Below are positions 13,586-26,292 of a stretch of DNA of 64,000 nt, one piece after another (within the stretch, counting starts at the first letter, position 1; the number at the start of each line of letters is the position of its first letter). A model generated the notes under the pieces. That model had not been told where the DNA came from and did not search any database. It saw only the letters and a list, made by a program, of their open reading frames with translations. A program made the position numbers and the translations under genes. Origin of the DNA: Lineus longissimus (taxonomy: Eukaryota > Nemertea > Pilidiophora > Heteronemertea > Lineidae). The stretch lies in contig NC_088308.1 of NCBI RefSeq assembly GCF_910592395.1, positions 5,783,001-5,847,000 of the forward strand, given 5' to 3'.

Positions 13586-15366
13586 ATGAAACGGCCAGGG
13601 GCCATTGTGCTCACCGTATACATCTTTTAGTAGGCAGGATCATGCTTAGTTTAGAGGTGAATATGGTGAACACAATCAGGCATGAAGACTTTTTTTAGAT
13701 GTGTATTGATGTCAAGTAATAAGACAGGGCAGTATATATAAGTTTATGATCCAACCAATAATTGTCTATGACATCAACAAGATCAATATCGTGTGATTGC
13801 TAAGAGTCCCTGCAATAAAAAATTCATCGAAAAAAAGTCATTAATAAGCGAGATATTGCACGTCCTACTTTTTCAGTTTTGACCCACTGGTGGCCAAATC
13901 AAGAATCAGATCAGGCCAAAATTCGGTGTCAGAGATTATCTAATGTAGGGGGTTACATGTACCAACTTTCAAGTTCATAGCTTCAGCAGTTAAGAAACGT
14001 GCCATAGTTACACTCTAATGGCCAATTTACGCCATTTGACCTCTGTGACCTAGAAAAGGAGGTCAAATCCAAAAATCGTAGGACATGTGGTGTATCCTTG
14101 CTAGAAGTCCCTGCCATAAAAATTTTATCGAAAACAATTCACTCAAATAAGCAAGATATTGCACTTCTTCCTTTTTCCATTATGGCCCCCTGGTGGCCGA
14201 ATAAAGAATCAGATCAGGCCAAAATTCGGCATCAAAGGTTATCTGATGTAGGGGGTTATATGCACCAAGTTTCAAGTTCATAGCTTTACTGGTTAAGAAA
14301 CGTGCCATAGTTTACACTCTAACGGCCAATTTACGCCATATGACCTCTGTGACCTTGAAAAGTATGTCAAATTGAAAACCCGTAAGACATGTGATGTATT
14401 CTTCCTAAGAGTACCTACCATAAAAATTTTATCGAAAACAAGTCACTTATAAGCGAGATATCACACTTTTTAGATTTCCACTTTTGGCCCCCTGGTGGCA
14501 AAGTTGAGGATCAGATCAAACTGAAATTCAGCACCAGAGGCTATGTGATATAGGGGGTTATATGTACTAAGTTTCAAGTTCATAGCTTTAGTGGTTAAGA
14601 AACGTGCCATAGTTTACACTCTAACGGCCAATTTACGCCATATGACCTCTGTGAACTTGAAAAGTAGGTCAAATTAAAAACCCGTACGATATAAGATGTA
14701 TATTTGCTATGAGTACCTACAACACAAGTTTCATCGAAAACTAGTCACTAATAATGATCACATGACCTAGGACGTCATGTGTAGGCCTATTCAATTTCAA
14801 GTAAAAAGCTTTAGCCGTTAAAATAACGTACAATGTTCCACCCTTCACGACAAATTTACACCACTTTCCCCTCAGTGACCTTGAAGATTACGCCACATCA
14901 ACCTGATTTTTGGTCAACATGTTCAGCTACATAAGATGTGTCTACATACCAAATTTAAAGACTGCAGGACTAATGAAGGCAAAACGTGCTACTATCGGTG
15001 AAATTTTAGAGTTTGACCTCTGTGACCTTTACAAGTAGGTCAAATCAAAAACCCGTATGATATGTGATGTATCCTTGCTAGGGGTACCCACCATAAAATT
15101 TTTATCAAAAACTAATCAATAATAAATGAGATATTGCACTTTTTAAGAATTCGGTTTTAGCCCCCTGGTGACCAAGCCAAGAATCAAACCGAAGGGAAAT
15201 TCAGTGTCAGGGTACATATGACCTTGGGCATGATGTATAGAAAGTTTAAGGTTCACAGCACAAGCGGTAAAGAAACGTGCCACAGGATACGACGCCGGAC
15301 GACGGACGACGGACGCCGGACGACGGACACAGAGCTATGGTATAGACTCCCCTACGGTGAGCCAAA
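13586..15366 (+). mobile_element. GACGGACG-tailed repeat element (copy 2, longer)
   Basis: This copy starts with the same head as copy 1 (GAAACGGCCAGGGGCCATTGTGCTCACC) and ends with GACGGACGACGGACGCC units and a degenerate hairpin near 15344-15362. It holds about five tandem units of roughly 300 bp with the same internal phrases ('gacctctgtgacctt', 'gccccctggtggcc', 'gaaacgtgccatagtt'). Unit-number difference between copies points to unequal exchange or slippage among units. No transposase frame is present. It lies in the 16 kb NDST intron. Confidence 0.75.
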
Positions 15367-16470
15367 AAGTGAAAACAGATCATATCATATTCCTTGGCAT
15401 AAATTAAAATAGGAGTGCGGGAACAAGGTTTTTTAGCAGGAGGAAAGCGAGAACATTTTGCGCCGTCGTATTCCGATTTGGCTGGTTAGTGGTGAAATCT
15501 GCTTTTAATTTTGCAAATTAACATATTCGTTTTCTAGTTCTCACGTTGTCTGTAAAGATGCTGGCAAGAGACATTGCCAGGAAAACGTGACGTCATTTTG
15601 GCCATTCTTCTTACCGCACGCCCTCTCTCTCCGTAAAAGTTCCTGACATGGTGTGAAGTGGGAGGGCGCACAATGGGAACCACACTGCCGCGATGTTAAT
15701 AGTTTCTATTTATAGAATTCAGCGGCAGCGATTTTAGGCACGGAAAAAGTGGATTAACTCGGCTAATCTCAATGGATTTTACCCAGGAATGTTTTCAAGG
15801 CGAGAGAAACATCTGATTTAAGTACTGCGCTTATTAGATTTCATGTTCAGGCCGAAGATTGGCCTAAAACGTGGACGAAAAGAGTGCATTATCGAGTGTT
15901 GGAGAGGTCACGTGATTGGACGAGAAACCTGAACAAAGTTTTCGTGTTTTTAGCTGTCAACATCAATGGCTATAATATACTCCTGCAGAATAGGAGAACT
16001 AATAGAACTAATTTCCGAAGTTTCCAATAGCAGAACATCACCCATCAGCTGGACTCAGATCTGCATAAATTACGATAAATAATGAGGTCGTCGCTTCAAT
16101 TTCGCAAAGAAAGTTGACTCCATTCGAAGGTTGTTTTGACCAAATTCTGTTGAACTCATCGTTATGAGGGCATTTGAACACATTCTTGTTGATCTTTTCT
16201 ATAAACGTGTGAAGTTTCGTACCAAAATACGTTTCCGTAAAGGCTTAAAAAAGAAAATTCGTCACTTTCAAAATCATCGCTCCGGTAGAAATAAAAATGT
16301 CACCGCCATTTTTTTGACGATAGTACTCCAGGTAACCTCGGCGGGAAATTTAAAGCGGGGTCATCCGGGGTCAAACAACAGTTTTGCTCACTACCGCCAA
16401 CTGGTGATATAAATCGACACTAATCTATTTTATATCAAAACTTCTGTATCATGAAGACCTTTTCAACTTT
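15367..16470. other. Intronic sequence, possibly the body of a further related element
   Basis: No exon is supported. Phrases such as 'atatcaaaacttctgtatcatgaagacc' near 16430 and the hairpin end at 16735-16761 suggest that part of this stretch belongs to another diverged element of the same general type. A Lys/Arg-rich open frame at 16164-16412 (+) has no recognisable domain. Confidence 0.3.
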
Positions 16471-16766
16471 ATTTTAAGCTTTTATCTGCTGGAATAGAGC
16501 GTCAAAAAATTGTTTTTTCATTTACGCATTTTGCCCCCTGGGGAGCTGAATTTGAGTCGAATCGCCCAAAATTTTTTCCGTAAGCAACATTTTCTGCGGT
16601 GTTTATAAGCAAGACTAGATTTGAAGTGCCTCGGTTGTATGATTACAAAATGCCCAACTTTGTCTACAGATGGCATGATGGAAGGATGGCAGGATGGGTG
16701 GAAGGACGGACACCAATCGAATAGCTATTTGACTAGCTCCGCTGACTTTGTCAGCTGAGCTAAAAA
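16471..16766 (+). mobile_element. 3' end of a diverged hairpin-tailed repeat element
   Basis: This stretch carries the 'ttttgccccctgg' phrase near 16530, GGAAGGACGGAC units near 16700 and a terminal hairpin, AGCTCCGCTGAC / GTCAGCTGAGCT (16735-16761), followed by AAAAA. The order of parts matches the ends of the elements at 4.0 kb and 15.3 kb, but the sequence is clearly diverged. The 5' boundary is uncertain. Confidence 0.55.
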
Positions 16767-19700
16767 GCATTGTTTGAAGACAAAGCAACAGTTTGATTTT
16801 AGCAGCTGTGTTTCACTTGTGGTTAAAACTAGAACCGATATGAATATGATCTCTTCCGAAAGCTGATTCAGCATTATTCACTCACATCGTGTATTTTTGA
16901 TTCAAGATGATAAACAATATGGTAAAGAATAGAATGCATGCAACTGTTATGGAGCGATGTTGATTCCCTCAACACCTGAAAAAACCGAATGATTTTGTTG
17001 CTCTTCTGATTCATCGAGACTGCAGATGGTTTAACCATTAGAGGCAAGCAAAGACACGCTGCAACAGACAGTCTTGCAGTGATGCTGATAACATCACCTG
17101 ACGCCTCACACCCCGAGGGAAGGCATAACCTGCAAGGTAATGACAGCATCTAAAGGTACACAAGCACAACCAGTTTTGTTAGGTTTTTCAAAAACGGGAT
17201 TTCTCCAGAGGAAAGGCGTAATCTGAAAAAACTGCCCATGGTGATGACAGCTGCTAATAACACTCTCAGACGTGGACTGTGACCCGAAGCTGAATTCATA
17301 CTCTGACGAGCAATCATCAGTGTTGGCATTTCGTATTGATACCCCAGTGGCGAGGGAATAAACAATACAAAATGTGAAGGTTGATGGTCTGTGAACCCTT
17401 GCCTGCTGTTCATCCAGTAAAACAGTGGCAAAACCCAAAGGAAAATTTGGGGAAATCCAAGTCAGAATTTGACTTGAGAAAACTAATGAAGCAGATATCC
17501 AAGACCCTACGCCCTCCCCCCCCCCCACCAGTGCGACACTCCCACAACTTGTGATATGTTGTGTCCACTGCAACCATGTGGAGCAAACAGAAGTTAGGTT
17601 CTCACCATCAGAGGAACTCCTCCCCTCCAATGAGAACTACGATTGGCGCCAACACCAATGAGAGTCTTGATACTCTTCTGAATTCTCAATATGGCCGGCA
17701 GTGTATCCGCTGCTGATACCGCCAATAGTACTCCAATATGTAAGGTAACACATGTAAGTTAATTACAGCCCTACAATGAAACGTGATCATGTGGAACAAT
17801 CACTCTTGGTGCAGATTGCAATCCCAATTCTATGAATCCAATCTGCTCGTTCTGCGAACTGATCCTAATTGGTTGCTGTGACCTCCTGACCAATGATCAT
17901 ACAGTTTCATATTGTATTTTGGTGGCCACTTATTATCTTCTTTTTCTCTTCTTCATCCGCTCTCAGTGGTAGTGCATACCAGTGTTGCTTGGCACCTTAA
18001 ACCCAGTGATTCCAACTTGGCCGAACCCTACAAACTGAAGGCTCTCCTCTAAACTAATGTTTCGAGACTGCAAAACAATAAACCAGCAATAAACTGGACT
18101 CCTGTGCCTACATATACCTCAGTAGCAGTTTTTCCCCAACGATAACAAAGCTAGTCTATCTGAAAACTTCGCCAAGGTCATTTCTCCTGATCAAACGGAG
18201 CAGTTCTTTATATTCTCGAGCTAAACAAGGCTAGCAACCTAGCTCCTCGAGGGAGTAGAAATCCATGCACTAGCTACCTCTCATTATGCATTTATCAACA
18301 TTAAGCTACACCTCCCCCGTGGTGACTCTCCCTAATGGGTAACAGTTTCCTTTTTTCCAGCCACTATTCCATCTAACTGAATATATCAGTTACAATCGGA
18401 TTAACAGATTTGCTTTTCTTCTCACCAGCACCATTGACATGATGCGGAAAATCTGATACCATCATTTTGCACCCTTTTTGCCAACTATTTTCCCCTTCTT
18501 GCCTTCTTTTTTCCACTCGCTCATATTCTCTTTAATTGATTGGACAAAGTTCTCAACCTCATCCAAAATACTGTCACAATCCGCCGATGGTATTTCCTAC
18601 TCCCCAGCCAGCACAGCAATGATTACAGAGCAGCTACTTGACATGGTGCCAACACGGAGGACAGGCCATTTGGTATTGACACCAGCCTGGAAACCTCACC
18701 CTGAGTAGCTGCAGCTTTTTTCTTCGCTAATGGCCAGCTTTTAGCTGGAGAGGCTAAAAGCCCTGGCTTATTCGACCCATACACTTCACACAGTTGTTGG
18801 CGATATGACAGTTGTTGAGTTGTTTTTCCAATATTGATGTGTGGATAGGATTATTTCTATCATCAATAAACCACCATCTTTGCCGTTTGCATACTAAGAC
18901 AAGAGTCTGGTCATCTGATGACAGTTTTCATGGCTTAGTTTGGATGCAGTTTGACAAAGTTTGGGGCGCTGTTGCCATTAACAGTAGCTGAATCCTAATC
19001 CTAAGCAGTGCTGCAATCTTGGTCTGTCACAAGCTAAGACAAAGAGTATGGTTATCCGAAAACAGTTTTTTGAGCTGTAAGTAGAATGATACTTGTAACG
19101 GTTGATGCAGGACTCGTACAGCTTCTATGTCAGCCCGATCAAATGGCTTCCATGCATGCTGTTGCATGCTAAGTGTTGGGCTTGAAATCCTCAAGTAAGA
19201 AATTCTCCACAGAACAGAGTCGTTTATGTGGTGAAGTCGTCATGACAGATAGCATCAAGCGAAATGATGTCTACCATGCTGCTTGCATACTAAATGTATA
19301 GTATCAGGTTTTAGGGTTCATTTGCCAAAATGTAGTTGACATTTACTGATCTAGTGGAGGCGATAGCCACCCTCCCTGGCGCTAATGTTAAGTCTGTAGA
19401 AGACCTATTCCGCCAACTGGGATCAAGTAAGCTTTGTGGCAAAGTAGGATGGTTGACACTGTCCAATAAACATGATGAATAGCAACGACAAAATGGAAAT
19501 TGGCAACCATCTTTGAAATACCCTGGAGCGGCTGTCTTGATGATGCTGCCAGCACTGATCCATAACTGACGTGAGCAACAAGCTGACCTCTTCAAGGCAG
19601 AGAAATAAGCAAGTTACTCAGAAATGTCAGGTGCTGAAAGTGATTTTGTTTCCAATGCCACAACGCATGCTTTTCAGATTTGTTGGAGGATGTGATTGTG

Positions 19701-22700
19701 ACAGAATGAGTCCCCTCCGCTATGGAACAAAATTGAGTTAATAGTGCAAGATATTATAAAAGTCAGTTGCCTGCAGAGAAGTAACCTCTCCACTGTTTGC
19801 AACTCTTTGAGACGTCGGAAATATAGTACGTGTGACCCTTCTCTGCCCTTTTGCAGAGAGTGAATGAGACATCAGTACATTTCCTTCTTGACACGAACAA
19901 TAGCTGCGTACTCTTGCGTCTGGAATCGCCCAGAGGTTAGTTCACAATTGTCGCAGTGAGATCTATTGTCGTCATTTGGCTCAGACAGCTATCATCGCAA
20001 ATACTGTAGTACAAGTAGAAACCGTTTTGTGTCCTCAAGAAGAATGGATTAGTAACTCTTGCGTCTACCGAAAACCACAAAGACATTTGGATCATTCATG
20101 TCATTGATTTGAAATGAAAACTGATGCCATTACCTTAATACTCCATCTGATGATTGGACTCACCAAGTAAAAACCTGGTAAATACATTCACCATGTGTTT
20201 CCAAGCCGTCAAAGTGCAGACAAGAATTCCGCATTACCATTTTTAGAATGTCATTCATTTCAAGAGCAAGGCAACATTTACACATGCCAGTGGCGATGTT
20301 GGTATTTCCTCGACATGCTTTATTCTGACACGCTCTTATGGGCCACATAACAGTTTCCCAAAGGAATCTTAATTATTGATTTTTTTTGTCGAGATAGAAT
20401 TTGACTTGGAAAGTGTCTGGATTTGCAATCATGGAGTGACTTCTACAAGAAGGAGACGCATCCATCAGGGTATGCAGGATTCTTAGCTGATCAACTGAGG
20501 TGGAGGTATACAACTGATGTACATTACCTAAACTAAAGGGGAACTGATCAAGAGAGGAGCACATTTAGGTTTTATGTAGCTCCTTTATTTCTAAGCTTGG
20601 GTCAAGGTGGTGGTAAATTGATCAACAAAAAGTCAAACAACTTCAGCTTAATGACTAAAATGCACTGTCAGTGTCAGGCTACATCAAAAACTGTAGCTAG
20701 CAGAGCTTCTAAGCTAGATCAGTCACTCTTAGTCCTTCTTCGCTTTTGTCATGTTAGTTCTAAAGCTTTGGAGAACACTGACACCAACCTGGACGATTGG
20801 CCATAAGAATGATGTTGACCAATACGAAACTCCTCCTAGCCATCCCCCCCCGCACCACAACCCGAGCAAAATGTCAGACAGGACGACAGCCAGATAAAAA
20901 CATGAGTTGATTTAACCCAGAGTCTGATCGATATAGTGGCCCGAGGGAAAGGTCACAATTTATTGGTTATCATTCATTCACTCTAAATGTATTGGAGATC
21001 ATCGAGACTGGCCAAATGGCAAATGACTCAATCAGTTTTTTAACTGAAGCTGACATATTTGTGAGAAGTTCTTATCTATATTTGAAAATGGTATGCTTTT
21101 TGTGCTCAATTTTTAAAATGTGTATTACATTGTATAACTGGAGATACTGATACTTGCCAAACTGGCCAGACTGTTGTCAAATTGGCCAAACTGAAGAGTT
21201 TTCAGGACTAGCGAAAGGTAAGTTTTCATGCCAAAACCCAATGCCAATAGCTCAGAGCATTTTCTTTCCAAGCTACATATTCACAAGATTCTGTAACTGA
21301 GAATCGAACCTGTCTGACAGCAATAGAATGAGCAAATTGGGTCTTTCTGACAGATAGGAAATGACTGATCAGCAAGGGAGCAACCTCAAATAAATCACTT
21401 TTGAAGAACTCTTAACAATGCTGATGGAAATGCCAATCATAAAACTGGCTTCCGGGTGTCTGGTGCGGCCATTGTCAATACTAGCTAAGAAGCTGTTGTA
21501 ATTTCAACAAAAACATTGTCCAGACTGTAGCAGATGCTGCTAAAGCTCCTGAGACAACTGCCAAGGTTGTGTGCTCAGCACAGTCCATCTTGATTCCTGT
21601 CAATCTATACTATAATGCGCGTTGTGGCCGCTATTTAGGAGGTAATTTTTGTTTCAAAATTGGGCCTTGGAAATGCGTCGAATTCTTGCAACCTTTGGCT
21701 TCGTTGGTCTGGATCATACGTAAGAGTGTCACTGAGGGTGTCATACGTCGAATATCTTCGTGGTTTAAGAATAAATAACAACTTTTCAGAGAGCACGTCG
21801 ACTGGAGAGCTCCGCTCATTCTCAAAAGCATACACAAACTTCACGCATATTCTCCCTGCCACATCAGTATTAGCTTCCAGCACGTATGTAGTGCTATACA
21901 ACCTGGTCCATGGTGCAGGGTATTAGCAGGGAGATTAATGATTAGCCTGTTCTATTTTAGTTCTATTCGAGAAACACTGACCTGAGTGATAAGGCAAATT
22001 CTGCAGAGTGGCCTACCGGAACATGCAGTCAGGGTATCAATAAACAGTTATGCCAGGATGGACAAAATATGTACAGTGGCCAGCGCTTGCTCTTTGTTTT
22101 ATTCTTTACTGACTGATGTTGTCAGTTTGAATTGCGTTCTTCATCTCTCCATGCGCCTGGCTTTGGTCCGACAGTGGCATTGGGTACGGGAGTGGGTAGG
22201 TGATATGCCTAATATGTGAGGGCCTTATTTGGAACAGGACCTGCTGTCACTGGTCTCAATGCATTGTGCAAAATAGCGTACTCCAATCAATCTATTGGGG
22301 GTTGCATGTAGATAGCAGCAATAAGTCCCTAAATGCAGTTAATTTCGTGTTTAACCTTTAATAAAACTTCAGTAACGTTAGAAATTTAATGTAGCTCAAT
22401 CATCGTGCCCATTTAACTAATGTATATTACATTTCAACTTTGCCCGCTCCATGGGTATATGCTAGTTCTTTTAAAGAAGAAGGAGGACATAACCTTGTCA
22501 AAGCCTTTGTGGTCAAGAGACTGACACTGACCTAATTTACCAACAACTGATTTCATCTAAGCACGATTTTCTCTGACAACCAGACAGAGAATCCTTACAA
22601 ATGAGAGGAAATGACTCGATCAGCAGTGGAACAAACTATAAAGAAGCCGCATGAAGGAATGACAATTATAATCAAATGATCATTGAAGAGAAATTGAGGA

Positions 22701-25700
22701 GGAAGCAATTAGGCTTCATCCTTCCTTTGGGAGCCACATTGAGCATGTGAAGAAAGAGAAGCAATGACATCCTTTTAATAGCAGTGTTTGCTTTATGAGG
22801 ACTCCGAAGGAAATGGGCAAACAATGTGAGATTACAATACATTACCACGAAATCCCCTAGGACTGTGACAGGATAAGAAATCAAAGATGGGCTTTATAGT
22901 ATGGTTCGGTTTCAGCCCTTCGGGAGCCACTTTGCTAATGGAAATATGCTGGAGAAAAGGTCAGCTATTACAGCTTGATATTTTTTACATAGAGAGTGTG
23001 ATGATAGTGACATCAGGGCTATCATCAATACATCACGCTGAGTGTTAATTTGTTGTTGATTGTCTGCAAAACATGACCTTTAAACCAAAATCAAACCAGC
23101 TTTGTTCATTGAACTTTCACAAAGTTAGTTTTGCCTGTTGGGTCTAATTTCAATGCTTTTTTCTGGAACTGTTGCTTAGATTGACCTTTATTGTGGCCTA
23201 GTGTGTCATGATCCACAGTAAGCTAAGCCACACTTACAGTCCAGAGACTTCATGATAAAATGCATCATGGGAACCTGTAGCATAAAAAGTTTAGCTAAAA
23301 AGCTCAGTAGCGAAGTGGTAACTGTTTTTTCACCAACATCCAATGACTGAGTCATTCTTTGAGTGCTTCATTTAATGAGTGCTTCCTGGTAATCTTTTTT
23401 GATAATCCACCCACATAAATCATCAAAACAGACCACTCTTTCAAGCTTGACAGCCAGTGCTCATGTAAACAGCAATCTCATCCTCTCCTTCTTGCTGGTG
23501 GAGTTATGCCTGTTCAACCTGCCAAACATAAGTTCATACTTGTATAGTCTCTCGCAAGTACTTCCTGTACAAATGTGCAGATGCCAATATTTCTACATTT
23601 CAACAGAAAAGTAATATGCTGAAATTTGGCAAATTCACAAGTGCATCTCTCATTCATTTTGGAAGCCCCAACGAGCTGTTACATGCAGCACCAAGCTATA
23701 CCAATATGGGAAAGCAGATTTAAAATGTTATGAAAACTGCCACATATTTTATAGTGTAGTGTAGGCTGGCAAATATTTGATAGTGTAATTCATGAAACTG
23801 GGCAAACAATATGTGCTAGACCTGATTTAGAAACAACATTGAGGAAAGAAGGAGACTGAAACCCCCTTTTTGAAGCCAGATATTACAGGTCCTATTGGCA
23901 TAACGCATCAGCAGATTCTGACCAAAGTCCTGAAATGAGGTAAAAACCTGAAGACTCTCATGCCTGATATCAAGATACCAGCAAAAACAGATTGACCCCA
24001 GTCACACAGGTCGCTATTGACCAAAGATACAATTAGTGGGTAAGTATGACCATAAAGGACCGGGTTCCTGCCTCACCATCTCCGGCACTATTGACACGAA
24101 ACCTTTGCCAAGTTGTGAGTTGCAAATTTGCTGATTTTCAATTGGTGACAGGCTAAATATCACGTTTACTGTGAAAAATAGTCATTGGGTTACAGTAAAA
24201 CAGTTTTGCGCCTTTTAAGTTTGCATACTGACAGTGCATTCGGGAAAATAAAATCTCACGATTATTTCATGGTATACACTCCCAGTATTACAGACATCTG
24301 TGAAGATAGCTCTTTATGTCAATCTGACTGGCATCTCTGCAAGCGCCACATTGACGGAGGCATCTTGCGACAACCACTGCCAAGGTCAGGAAAAGATGCA
24401 ATCAAGGCAACAGCATGGATGATGCTTTCTTCCTTCAAATATCAGGCTCCTGTCAACTCCAGACATGCTAGACAGATGACAGACACAGATTACAGATTAC
24501 AGATGAATGCCCTGGGCTTCAATGGAGTAAGCAACATAGTTGGACGAGTGAAAACTACGTTCTTACTATCAAGATATAAGACATGTCAATTCTGACAGAT
24601 TTCACTACTGCTGCTGGCATCTGATGACATTTACTGCCAGCCCAAGGTCGGGAAAGAAGCCAATCAAGACAATGGTTTTGAGCATGATTCCTTCCCTGAT
24701 TGGGCACCTGTCAACCCTAGACAGGGATTATTGGCATGCCCCTGGTGTCTGCTAAGACTAATATGGTTGTCCTGGAGACAAGAAGAAGTTCTTTTATTAT
24801 TTTGTTATTCCCAGAGACATCTACTATCTTCGGTTGGTCTGTTAGGCAGTTTGCCATTGCAAACAATAACAGGATGCAATCACTTCCTACTTCCCCAACC
24901 TTTCTAGAGGCTTTCAAGTCTCTTTTCGACATAGCTCTGCAGTTGCGAACATTTATTTACAGTAAAACCTGAAGGACTCATGATGTGACCAAGTACTGTA
25001 TTGACTCTGGCCAACGTCAACATTGGTATGGATGCTATCAAGGCAAGGTCAAGGAGAGTGCAAATCTTAATATGGTGGTGATATTTCGTCCCCACAAACC
25101 AAAATCAAGGATGCAATCAGTGCAAGTGTCCTTGGTGCCTCTTCTCTGCCTTCACTTGACTCATACGGACATGAAGGACGCCATGCTCAATGATGTGGAC
25201 AGGTTCCTCATTGACTTTTGCAAAAGATAAAACGGGTGAGGATGCAGTCAGTGCAAGGACAAGGTGAGGAGGATGCGACTTCTTGAAATGGCAGTGCTAA
25301 AGGGGGTTTCATGTCCAGTCACCTGATGGATAAACATTCATCTGAGATACAGTAAAATAGCATTGTGGCTACATGGTATCATTTTAAGATCAGGTTTGAA
25401 ATATCTATCTTAGAAAGTCACCTTCTCTACCTCAAAAGGATTTGGACATCGAGATACTAGTGAATTCAAAGATGTAGGACTTACGCTGAACATCCATTGG
25501 GTAAACACTGTCACCCCTTCTTAGCTATTTCGATCCTCTCTACAACACAGTCTACTTTAGACGGGTACATGTAGGTATTGTTAAGCATTTTGACATCATT
25601 GATCCCCGGCATTGATCTTCATGCAGCAAATAACGCTTCAAGATGACAGAGAGCGTATTTGAACTTCAACCTTTCAGAGTCTTTACACAACTAATAATGT

Positions 25701-25857
25701 AACATAAATATAGTTATCGGAATTGGAATCGAAACCTGCTTATTATGACATGTGTGACACTGAGATACATGTATTAATATCATATTCAATTAAATGATGC
25801 TTTACCATTTCAAGGGTATAGCGTCTAGGCGATTATGACAAAGGTTTGAACACTTAC
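16767..25857. other. NDST intron 2, 5' part
   Basis: About 9 kb of intron with no supported exon. The longest frame (174 codons, minus, 17630-17106) has no recognisable domain and overlaps another open frame in a second register. A minus-strand frame at 21901-21635 looks somewhat protein-like but is unidentified. Between 24.3 and 25.3 kb, phrases such as GATGCAATCA and CAAGGTCAGGAA recur loosely, as in a decayed tandem array. Confidence 0.45.
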
Positions 25858-25984
25858 TCAGTAATCTGTCATCCCCTAGATTTTCTTCTGTTGACCCGTG
25901 GTGGAAATATTTCCCACTAAATCCTAGATTATAAGTAAATCCTTCAACTGAACGTCTAAGCCGTTCCTGGGATGAAACCAGTGC
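25858..25984 (-). CDS. NDST: NDST coding exon 2
   Basis: This 127-bp exon encodes ALVSSQERLRRSVEGFTYNL and continues GFSGKYFHHGSTEENLGDDRLL. It aligns with human NDST1 [20 protein letters not shown] followed by GYSGKFFHTG. The acceptor CTTTTCAG is immediately upstream (25985-25990) and the donor CTGA|GTAAGTG ends the exon. It enters in phase 0 from exon 1 and leaves in phase 1, which fits exon 3 exactly. It belongs to the N-deacetylase part of this type II Golgi enzyme. Confidence 0.95.
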
Positions 25985-26292
25985 CTGAAAAGGGAGATCA
26001 ATGAAAAATAAGAATAATAAGTGCCTCCCGCCCCGATTTTGATAATAGGTTCAAACGAGAATTTTTGTATCATATTTACTTGCCCTAATTAAGGGAAGAT
26101 ACAAAATGATCCAGATGGCATTTAAGGTTTCCCATGACAGTGAGTTCTGTTTTTGGAAGAATGGCCAAACTGGCTATGCAGCACATTCAAGCAATGTACC
26201 AGTTCTTATAAGTCATATTGCAGCAATGAATACCGGTAGATCTCAGATTTGTTTTTCATGAGCCAACAGACTTTGGGAGAAGGCCTGCTTAC

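Noticed and set aside
17106-17630. 174-codon minus-strand frame
   Set aside because: Longest frame apart from NDST, but there is no domain, a second frame is open over the same bases, and the composition looks like chance.
21290-21330. Possible tRNA B-box (AATCGAACC)
   Set aside because: No matching A-box or cloverleaf stems around it.
24185-24595. 136-codon plus-strand frame
   Set aside because: Lies in a loosely repetitive part of the NDST intron; no family recognised.
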